From positions 141,712,241 to 141,776,240 of the forward strand of contig CM043945.1 of assembly GCA_014529385.2 (NCBI GenBank): a DNA stretch of 64,000 bases. Direction: 5' to 3'. Positions 55,131-62,817 of this stretch are shown here, piece after piece. The stretch's first letter is position 1. Each line of letters opens with the position of its first letter. Source of the DNA: Adiantum capillus-veneris (Eukaryota; Streptophyta; Polypodiopsida; Polypodiales; Pteridaceae). The position numbers and the translations under genes are program-made. The notes under the pieces were generated by a model that saw nothing but the letters and a program-made list of their open reading frames with translations, searched no databases and was not told the DNA's origin.

Positions 55131-56325
55131 GTTTGCAATTGTGTTAGCCTTACCCTTAGATTCATTGGAAGAATTCTTTGTTGAGAGACTGTTGGAAGAT
55201 TGGTTAGAAGAGTTATCATTCTTACCATTCTTACCGTTCTGAGGGTTCTGAGAAGTCTGCGAGGTACTTGTGGAAGTCTTGTTCTCCTTAAGCTTTCCCT
55301 TGTTGTGCTTCATCTCCTGTGCGAGAGCAATCGCTACTGCCTTGTTGAGATCGATTGGAACGAGCACCTCGACATCGTACTTGATATACTCGTCCAATCC
55401 AAAAAGAAAAGCCTCTTTGCGCTCATCATTTGATTTTCGTAATTGAGTGCCTAGCTGCAAAACACGATTAGAAAAAGACATAACTGGCATACCATTTTGC
55501 TTGAGAGAGCGCCAATCGTCCTTCAATTGTGCGAGGTACTGAGGTGGCATAAACCGCGCCTTGAGCTTGTCTTGAAAATCAGCCCAATCGAAGGAAAGGG
55601 ACATGAATCCGTCGGCTTCCTCTAGGTGCGCGGCTAGCTGTGCCTCTTGCTATGCGCGGTACCAATTAATGGCATCATCGGCAAGGTACATAGTTGCCGT
55701 CAAAACTTTGCTATTTCCTGTCTTCTTAGTTGTTGCAAAATAAGTATTAAATTGATGCAACCAAGAATGAATAACCGTAGCATCCATCTTACCGTCATAC
55801 TTACTGAAAGTCAACTTCTTTGTGACTGGATGGTTGGAATCTGCATCGTGGCTTGTGCCACTTGATGAACTCCCACGATCTTTGGGTGGTTCGGTCTTCG
55901 AGGCTAGCACGTAGGAAATAAATTCTTGAGTGCGTAGCTCCCGTTGAGCTTCACGCTCGGCGTCCCTTTTTGCTTTTCGTTCATTTCGTTCATCGCGCTC
56001 GTGTTCAAAAGCAAGGCGATTGGCTTCTTGTTGTGCCAGCGCAACTCGATTCGTTTCTAAAGTAAGGCGAGTCGCTTCTTGTTGTTTTAGTGCGTTTCTT
56101 TTATTTCGTTCCATCGTAATGCGAGTCGTATCTTGTTGTGCCAGCATCATGTCCATCATTGACTTGACCATCATCTTTATAGGAGTTAGAACAACTCGTG
56201 GTGTAGATGGCGAAGGGGGAGGGTTGGAAAAACCTCCTGGTGGGGAGAATCCTTCGTCGCCTCTCTCATGCTCATCACCTGTATGCGAAATGCGAATTAT
56301 CCATTCCGCTTCGGGTGACGACCAT
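55104..56325 (-). pseudogene. gag: G gag
   Basis: ATG at 56325 starts MVVTRSGMDNSHFAYR, then a seven-base insertion shifts to the long frame 56354-55650. That frame carries a Gln/Arg coiled coil (ALKQQEATRLTLETNRVALA), then FSKYDGKMDATVIHSWLHQF and YFATTKKTGNSKVLTATMYL. A TAG at 55646 (former Gln) is followed by FDWADFQDKLKARFMPPQYL, MSFSNRVLQLGTQL and AFLFGLDEYIKYDVEV, the gag core. A Ser/Asn-rich end follows. Homologous N-terminus in F. Confidence 0.85.
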
Positions 56326-56667
56326 GCACTAGGATCTTTGGTTCTTAAGTTCACGAGGAACTTGGGTTCTTGACGGTCTTGGTTCTTGGATTCTTGAGGA
56401 TCTTGAGGTTCTTGAGGTGTTCTTTCGCTTGCAAATCGCGTTGGAGAAGGATCTTCTCTTCACCCGAGTTCTACTCCTTTCTGCGGGCGCACCCCTTGGC
56501 GGCCTTGCGCTCACACCAAGGTTGCTTTTTCCCACCTCACGTCGATTGGCCGGCCGCTAAGTGCACGGTCCGCTCTCAATGAGTGAAAAGAGACACAAGG
56601 GGAGGCTGGACAAGCCCTTCTTTCTTGGGATTCCTGTCACTCTTCAACAAACACGATTAGGAATCGA

Positions 56668-56693
56668 CACGCCCAAGCGAACTTGGGTTCGTG
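56668..56693 (-). ncRNA. Leader hairpin of G
   Basis: On the minus strand CACG-AA-CCCAAG-TTCG-CTTGGG-CGTG: a 10-bp stem with a two-base bulge and a UUCG tetraloop, about 60 bases after the primer site. Also in H (62520) and F (58349). Confidence 0.6.
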
Positions 56694-56750
56694 CGACCGC
56701 AACAAGCAAAAAAAATTCTTGTGGTTCTTTCCTTGAGTAATGCAGAACAC

Positions 56751-56769
56751 TTCCAAAGCTCTGATACCA
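56751..56769 (-). promoter_or_regulatory. G primer-binding site (initiator tRNA-Met)
   Basis: TGGTATCAGAGCTTTGGAA on the minus strand, two bases after the 5' LTR end (TTACA). Confidence 0.9.
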
Positions 56770-56770
56770 A

Positions 56771-57076
56771 TGTAAGGTGCAGTGGAATGAATGTTGTATT
56801 TTCTCAAGATTAGTGATCTTTATTTGCTCAAGGTTCCTTTTAGTTCTTAGGGAAGGAGAGAGCCTTCCGTCTTATGGAGAGTGCTATGATCACGAACAAA
56901 GTGAGTGGATATTGTGCGTGCAAGTGAATGAGACTGAGAGAAGGAGAGAAAAGAGATACAACACCCGAGAGGTTGCAAAACCCTCCTCCGAAGGCCCCAC
57001 TCTTGTTGGCGAGAGTGGTCTAACTTTGATTGCACAAAGGTGTACAATGATGATGCATGGACTGATGCAAATGGGG
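56771..57076 (-). repeat. G 5' LTR, right part (minus-strand 3' end)
   Basis: Begins TGTAAGGTGCAGTGG on the plus strand and ends ATGGGG at the F insertion. Contains the uninterrupted E target GAGAGCCTTCCGTCTTATGG (about 56858-56877). Confidence 0.9.
56997..57018 (-). ncRNA. LTR hairpin (G 5' LTR)
   Basis: CCACTCTTG-TTGG-CGAGAGTGG on the plus strand: same hairpin with one transition that leaves a single mismatch (or G-T pair) in the stem. Confidence 0.55.
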
Positions 57077-58262
57077 TGTCACGTGACACATCCCAACCCT
57101 ATGTGTCCGTGGACAAGCTACACCACAACAGGTTCAGTCAAGTCAAGTTTAGATTAGTAGTGATCTGGCACTTTTGTGAGTCTATTCGTAGACCGTGCAT
57201 GCCCAGTCACTTAGCATAGATGCATATCCTCCGGTTGTACACAACATGATCATCGAAATTCCCATCAAAATCCATTAGTATCAGTTAGGGGAATTTTCCA
57301 GTGCATTTAGCCTATTTTCCTATTTATTGGGATTTTCACTTATTATTTTGAAGTGACTTTCCAACAAAAGTAGGTAGGGCAATTTTGCTAAGTTAATATA
57401 TAAGCAAACCAAAGTTCACACTTTCTGGCAGAAGAGGCAGCAGGAGCTCACGCTCAACAGGCAACTTCTCAACAGTACTCCCCAGCACCCCCAAAGTTTT
57501 GGATTCCATCCTCGCCGGGCCAATTCCCACCATTGGCGTTTTCAGCTTTGCAGACATCGCCATAGATCCAGATCCCTCATCCCTTGCAGGATCGCCCCCC
57601 TAGCATCATTCAGCCATGGCGTTTTTCCCTCTGCAAACCATATCAGCCAGCCTACCAGATGCAGATCTTAGTGTTTTTGACCAGCAGAATCTCAGCTTTC
57701 CAGCGTTTTTCAGCATGAACAAAAACGCAGATTTCAGCCATTGGAAAACGCAGGTTTTCAGTAGTTAGAATCGTAGTAGATTCCCCCCATTCAGTTGTAG
57801 ATGATCCCCCAAGTTTAGCCATAAAAACACAGCCAAAACAGTCATTTTCAGCCCCGAAACAGTCCCGAATTCAGCGAATAGAAGATCCCAGATTTCAGCC
57901 ATCAAGTCGTCGTCGTCATCACTGTCGTCGTCGTCATCACCGTCGTCGTCATCGGCATAGTCCAACTTGCATCAGTCCATTGCAGACGCATTGTTCACCT
58001 TTGTGCAATCAAAGTAGACCACTCTCGCCGACGAGAGTGGGGCCTTCGGAGGAGGGTTTTACAACCTCTCGGGTGTCGTATCTCTTCTCTCTCCTTCTCT
58101 CAGTCTCATTCACTTGCACGCACAATCCACTCACTTTGTTCATGACCACAACACTCTACAAGACGAAAAGCTCTCTCTTTCCCTAAAGAACTAAAAGGAA
58201 CCTTGAGCAATAAGGATCACTAATCTTGAGAAAATACAACATTCATTCCGCTGCACCTAACA
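57077..58262 (+). repeat. F 5' LTR
   Basis: 1186 bases. TATA-like AATATATAAG at 57395. GCGTTTTT and CAGATTTCAGCC words recur at 57530-57900. A (GTC)n-type tract lies at 57907-57956, the hairpin at 58019, and the end is GCACCTAACA. Confidence 0.95.
58019..58040 (+). ncRNA. LTR hairpin (F 5' LTR)
   Basis: CCACTCTCG-CCGA-CGAGAGTGG, perfect 9-bp stem, about 620 bases downstream of the TATA-like motif, so it would be in the transcript. Confidence 0.65.
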
Positions 58263-58263
58263 T

Positions 58264-58280
58264 TGGTATCAGAGCTTTGG
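58264..58280 (+). promoter_or_regulatory. F primer-binding site (initiator tRNA-Met)
   Basis: TGGTATCAGAGCTTTGG one base after the LTR end. Confidence 0.92.
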
Positions 58281-58348
58281 AAGTGTTTTGCATTACTCAA
58301 GGAAAGAACCACAAGAACCAAAAGAATTTTTTTTGCTTGTTGCGATCG

Positions 58349-58374
58349 CACGAACCCAAGTTTACTTGGGCGTG
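58349..58374 (+). ncRNA. Leader hairpin of F
   Basis: CACG-AA-CCCAAG-TTTA-CTTGGG-CGTG: both stem parts are intact, only the loop differs from G and H. About 70 bases after the primer site. Confidence 0.6.
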
Positions 58375-58725
58375 GCGATTCCTAATCGTGTTTTGTTGAA
58401 GAGTGACAGGAATCCCAAGAAAGAAGTGCTTGTCCAGCCTCCCCTTGTGTCTCTTTTCACTCATTGAGAGCAGACCGTGCACTTAGCGGCTGGCCAATCG
58501 ACGTGAGGTGGGAAAAAGCAATCTTGGTGTGAGCGCAGGGCCGCCAAGGGGTGCGCCCGCAGAAAAGGGTAGAACTTGGGTGAAGAGAAGATCCTTCTCC
58601 AACGCGATTTGCAAGCAAAAGAACACCTCAAGAACCTCAAGAACCCAAGACCCGCAAGAACCCAAGTTCCTCGTGGACTTAAGAACCCAAGACCACAAGA
58701 ACCCACAAGAACCCACGATTGCAGA

Positions 58726-59700
58726 ATGGTCATCACTCGAAGCGGAATGGATACTTCGCTTGGAGGTGATGAGTATGAGAGAGGTGAAGAAGAATTTTCC
58801 TCACTAGGAGGTTTTTCCGACCCTCCCCCTTTTCCATCTACGACAAAGATTACACTAACTCCTATGGAGGAGTTGGACCAAGAAAGAGAAGTAGAAAGAA
58901 AAGCCTACGAAGAAGATATGGCAGCCATCGAGCGTAAGTACCAAGACAGAATGGCAGCCATAGCGCGTGAGACCAAAGCACTACAAGAACAGAGCGACTG
59001 ACAAAACAAAGAGTTCTTGCGGCTTTTTTCTCAAGTACAGGCGTACTTTGCACAGAATTACGAAAAGGAGACTCTCTCAGTCTCTTCTTCTCCAAAGCAT
59101 GACCCACAGGATTTGCATGATTGTGTGAAGCATGATGATGATTTGATTGACAATGACTTGCATGATGATTTGGATGCCAATGATTTGCATAATGATTTGG
59201 ATGACAATGACAAGCATGATGATTTGCATGATCAAGATGTGATTTCTCACAAGCATGATGATTTGCATGATCAAGATGTGATTTCTCATAAGCATGATGA
59301 GTTGCATGAAGATGATGTGATTGTTCACAAGGATGATGTGTTAGTGGATGCTTTTCCTAGCGAAACTAACCTCGTTGTAGATTCGATCAATCACGAAGAT
59401 CCGATCTTGGCTTTTGAGTCGAGGTCTAAAGAACCCCCACAGGACGATTCAATCATTCAGGAAGAACCGATCTTGGCTTTCGAGTCGAGGTCCACAGATC
59501 CCCCACAAGAAGATTCTATAGATCCCGAAGAAGCGATCTTGGCTCTAGAGCCTTGGTCCAAGGAACCATCACAAGAAGTATTATGTGTTCGCATGATTGA
59601 TACGCATGCATTGTTCGAATGTTTCATTCGTGAAGGTTTCTTGTATTTTAGTCAGCATTGTTATGTGATCCCTTTTTTTAGGCATGACATATTGTATTGA
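58726..59700 (+). pseudogene. F gag N-terminal remnant plus Asp/His-rich repeat region
   Basis: ATG at 58726 reads MVITRSGMDTSLGGDEYERG, matching the start of G's gag, then a charged helix (EEDMAAIERKYQDRMAAIAR) and TGA at 58999. The same frame continues with an Asp/His/Leu tract: KHDDLHDQDVISH is repeated as an exact 42-base DNA tandem (59215-59298). A 22-26-residue unit then occurs three times (ILAFESRSKEPPQDD, ILAFESRSTDPPQED, ILALEPWSKEPSQEV). It leads into the unknown ORF (FECFIREGFLYFSQ) and ends at TGA 59698 through a two-base deletion relative to G. Confidence 0.6.
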
Positions 59701-60319
59701 GCACGTTTCTCTCATGGATGAGCACGAATGTATGCGGATTGTTCATGAAAAGTTGAAAAGTTTGTATGTCAGTAAGTCACATTCCATGTTACTTCCTTGG
59801 CATGACACAGTTTCCGAAAGAGCACATGATTGTATGAGCACCAAGCATGGGCATTTCCATTGTGATTTGCCACAGTTGATTGATTTCGATCAAACAGAAA
59901 AGATTCGAGCGCATTGTTTGCATATGTTTGATGAACGGTTTGTCACTCCGTTTCTATGTTCATCTACATTGCATACACAGTCTTTAGAGAAGACACAATT
60001 TTTTTCCTTCACTTTACATGGAATGAGTATGTTCATGGTTTTATGTTGGAGATGGTTTCAGGAATTTTCAGCCATGGAGATTCTTGAAGACGAAAGAAGC
60101 AGGACTCTCAACGAAGTTGAAGCAAGAAAGGAGATTTAGAAGACTTTGTGTCGCTTTTGGCGCGGCCCAAAGAAGCAAGCATTGCAGACCTTTATGAAGT
60201 TCAAGTACCGCACGACCCACACATCAGAGTGGGCCGGCGAAGAGTCTTTTCCAGGATTCCGGATGCTGTTGGCGATCTCCCTCGATGCCATACAGTTCGG
60301 TACTAGTACCTCACTTTGA
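59699..60319 (+). pseudogene. F C-terminal ORF of unknown function
   Basis: Continues the protein seen in G: EHVSLMDEHECMRIVHEKLK, KSHSMLLPWHDTVSERAHD, STKHGHFHCDLPQLI, KIRAHCLHMFDERFVTPFLC. It then carries a segment absent from G (FMVLCWRWFQEFSAMEILED), a TAG at 60137, and KFKYRTTHTSEWAGEESFPG to SLDAIQFGTSTSL with TGA at 60317. Identity to G looks about 75-80% over the shared part by eye. No known domain recognised. Confidence 0.6.
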
Positions 60320-60330
60320 AAAGGAGGGGA
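60318..60330 (+). promoter_or_regulatory. F polypurine tract
   Basis: GAAAAGGAGGGGA immediately before the 3' LTR start TGTCACGTGAC. Confidence 0.85.
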
Positions 60331-61479
60331 TGTCACGTGACACATCCCAACCCTATGTGTCCGTGGACAAGCTACACCACAACAGGGTTCTGTCAAGTCA
60401 AGTTTAGATTAGTAGTGATCTGGCACTTTTGTGAGTCTATTCGTAGACCGTGCATGCCCAGTCACTTAGCATAGATGCATATCCTCCGGTTGTACACAGC
60501 ATGATCATCGGAATTCCCATCAGAATCCATTAGCATTAGTTAGGGGAATTTTCCAGTGCATTTAGCCTGTTTTCCTATTTATTGGGATTTTCACTTATTA
60601 TTTTTAAGTGACTTTCCAACAAAAGTAGGTAGGGCAATTTTGCTAAGTTAATATATAAGCAAACCAAAGTTCACACTTTCTGGCAGAAGAGGCAGCAGGA
60701 GCTTACGCTCAACAGGCAACTTCTCAGCGGTACCCCCCAGCACCCCCAACGTTTTGGATTCCATCCTCACCAGGCCAATTCCCACCATTGGCGTTTTCAG
60801 CTTTGCAGACATCGCCATAGATCCAGATCCCTCATCCCTTGCAGGATCGCCCCCCTAGCATTATTCAGCCCTGGCGTTTTTCCCTCAGCAAACCATATCA
60901 GCCAGCCTACCAGATGCAGATCTTAGCGTTTTTGACCAACAGAACTCAGCTTTCCAGCGTTTTTCAGCATGAACAAAAACACAGATTTCAGCCATTGGAA
61001 AACGCAGGTTTTCAGCAGTTAGAATCGTAGCAGATTCCCCCCATTCAGTTGCAGATGATCCCCCAAGTTTAGCCATAAAAACACAGCCAAAACAGTCATT
61101 TTCAGCCCCGAAACAGTCCCGAATTCAGCAATTAGAAGATCCCAGATTTCAGCCATCAAGTCGTCGTCGTCATCGGCATAGTCCAACTTGCATCAGTCCA
61201 TTGCATACGCATTGTTCACCTTTGTGCAATCAAAGTAGACCACTCGCCGACGAGTGGGGCCTTCGGAGGAGGGTTTTACAACCTCTCGGGTGTCGTATCT
61301 CTTCTCTCTCCTTCTCTCAGTTTCTTTCACTTGCACGCACAATCCACTCACTTTGTTCGTGACCACAACACTCTACAAGACGGAAAGCTCTCTCTTTTCC
61401 TAAAGAACTAAAAGGAACCTTGAGCAATAAGGATCACTAATCTTGAGAAAATACAACATTCATTCCGCTGCACGTAACA
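60331..61479 (+). repeat. F 3' LTR
   Basis: 1149 bases, very similar to the 5' LTR. The GTC-type tract is shortened (near 61163) and the hairpin is shortened symmetrically (61240-61257). It ends GCACGTAACA. Confidence 0.95.
61240..61257 (+). ncRNA. LTR hairpin (F 3' LTR), symmetrically shortened
   Basis: CCACTCG-CCGA-CGAGTGG: relative to the 5' LTR copy, two bases are lost from each arm, leaving a perfect 7-bp stem and the same loop. Confidence 0.65.
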
Positions 61480-62402
61480 TGGGGGCTATGTCGTTGACGA
61501 CGATGATGACTTTAGGGCTGAATTTGGTCCTCTTCTATCTGCTGTCCACAAAGGGGGAAATGCTCTTTGTGGGAAATGCTAAGGATCTGGAAGATCTTGG
61601 GCTGTTTTCGTATGGGTAAAAATCCCTGTTTTATTCTTGTTTCAATGGCTGAAATTCTCTGATTTGTAGAGGCTCATATAGCTGACAAAAACGCTGGGTT
61701 ATTGCACTGGTTAATCTGCGTTTTTGGGGCTGAGGTCAAGGGCTGAAAACGCTGCCTTGCTGTAGGGCTGAGGCTGCGTTTTTGTGGCTGGAATCGATGA
61801 GAATCTGCAGGTCTTGCTAGCGTTAGTAAAACGCTGAGGCTGCTGCCGGTAGGGGAGGAAGACGCCAGGCAAGGTGAGCTTTGATGGCGATGGGCTGAAG
61901 CTTGAGAAGCGCCAAGGGAGGGGGAAGGGATGGCGATGATCAAACGCTGGGAGCTGAGGGTGGAGTGGCCTCACCAAGATGGCTTGGGGAGGGTCTTGCT
62001 GAGAGAGGGAGGGAACACTTGTTGCTTGGAAGCCTGCTGTGCTCCTTGCTCATCTGCCCTATTGTGCTAACTTGGTTTGCTTATATATTAACTTACCTAA
62101 TTTGCCCTACTGAGTTCCCAACAAAAGTCACTTAATAAATAAGTGAAAAATGTCAAAAATAGGAAAAAATAGGATAAAGTCACTTGAAAAATTCCCAAAC
62201 TGACTCTGATGGAAATGCTTATGCTTATGTAGTGTGCAACCAGAGGATATGCATCTACACTGAGTGATTGGGCATGCACGGTCTACGAATAGACTCACAA
62301 AAGTGCCAGATCACTTCTAATCTAAACCGATTGGACTTGACGGAAACCCTGTTATGGTGTAGCTTGTCCACAGACACATAGGGTAGGATGTGTCGCGTGA
62401 CA
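61480..62402 (-). repeat. G 5' LTR, left part (minus-strand 5' end)
   Basis: Resumes after F with TGGGGGCTATGTCG and runs to TGTCGCGTGACA (62402). It matches 52509-53422. With 56771-57076 it makes a complete ~1.2-kb LTR. Confidence 0.9.
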
Positions 62403-62431
62403 GTTCTACATTCATTCCGCTGCACCTAACA
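62403..62431 (+). repeat. H 5' LTR, right end
   Basis: GTTCTACATTCATTCCGCTG followed by CACCTAACA completes the LTR started at 44620. Confidence 0.85.
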
Positions 62432-62432
62432 T

Positions 62433-62449
62433 TGGTATTAGAGCTTTGG
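62433..62449 (+). promoter_or_regulatory. H primer-binding site (one mismatch)
   Basis: TGGTATTAGAGCTTTGG, a C-to-T variant of the tRNA-Met site used by F and G. Confidence 0.8.
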
Positions 62450-62817
62450 CAGTGTTCTGTATCACTCAAGGAAAGAAACACAAGAATCACAAGAATTTGT
62501 TTTTTGCTTGTTGCGGTCGCACGAACCCAAGTTCGCTTGGGCGTGTCGATTCCTAATCGTGTTTTTGAAGAGTGACAGGAAACCCAAGAAAGAAGGGCTT
62601 GTCTAGCCTCCCCTTGTGCCTCTTTTCACTCATTGAGAGCGGACCGTGCACTTAGCGGCCGGCCGATCGACGTGAGGTGGGAAAAAGCAACCTTGGTGTG
62701 AGCGCAAGGCCGCCAAGGGGTGCGCCCGCGGAAAAGAGCAGAACTCAGGTGAAGAGAAGATCCTTCTCTAACACAGATTGCAAGCGAAAGAAGACCTTCA
62801 AGAACCCAAGAACCTCA
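62450..62817 (+). other. H leader, truncated by I
   Basis: Aligned by eye with the leaders of F and G (ACACAAGAATCACAAGAA, CACTTAGCGGCCGGCCGATC, AGAAGATCCTTCTCTAA). It contains the leader hairpin and AAGAACCC repeats and stops at CCTCA where another LTR begins. The gag start is not reached. Confidence 0.75.
62520..62545 (+). ncRNA. Leader hairpin of H
   Basis: CACG-AA-CCCAAG-TTCG-CTTGGG-CGTG, identical in stem and loop to G's copy. Confidence 0.6.

Larger units (their letters stand above)
57077..61479 (+). mobile_element. F: short non-autonomous LTR element inserted in G's LTR
   Basis: LTRs 57077-58262 and 60331-61479 begin TGTCACGTGACACATCCCAA and end TAACA. TGGGG flanks both ends (57072-57076, 61480-61484), a perfect 5-bp target duplication, and the empty site is visible in G's 3' LTR at about 52508. 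The 2.07-kb interior has a primer site, a gag N-terminal remnant, an Asp/His repeat and the same unknown C-terminal ORF as G. The gag core, knuckle, protease and all of pol are absent. Confidence 0.95.
45801..62402 (-). mobile_element. G: pol-less LTR element inserted in H's LTR
   Basis: Reads on the minus strand: 5' LTR (62402 to 56771, split by F), tRNA-Met primer site, leader, gag, protease, Asp/His-rich region, unknown ORF, polypurine tract, 3' LTR (53422 to 45801, split by E). Flanking GTTCA (45796) and GTTCT (62403) are a 4/5 target duplication, and joining the flanks restores H's LTR. LTR lengths without inserts are about 1.2 kb each. No RT, RNase H or integrase is present. Confidence 0.85.
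44620..62817 (+). mobile_element. H: host LTR element of the nest (5' part)
   Basis: The LTR starts TGTCATGTGACACATCCAAC at 44620, runs to 45800, is interrupted by G, and resumes at 62403 to end CCTAACA at 62431. A tRNA-Met primer site and about 370 bases of leader follow, closely matching the leaders of F and G. At 62818 another LTR (I) interrupts it. H's genes and 3' LTR are outside the window or behind I. Confidence 0.8.

Noticed and set aside
57765-57965. Asp-rich minus-strand ORF in F's LTR (and 45345-45566)
   Set aside because: It is the reverse reading of the GTC-type tract inside an LTR and changes length between LTR copies.
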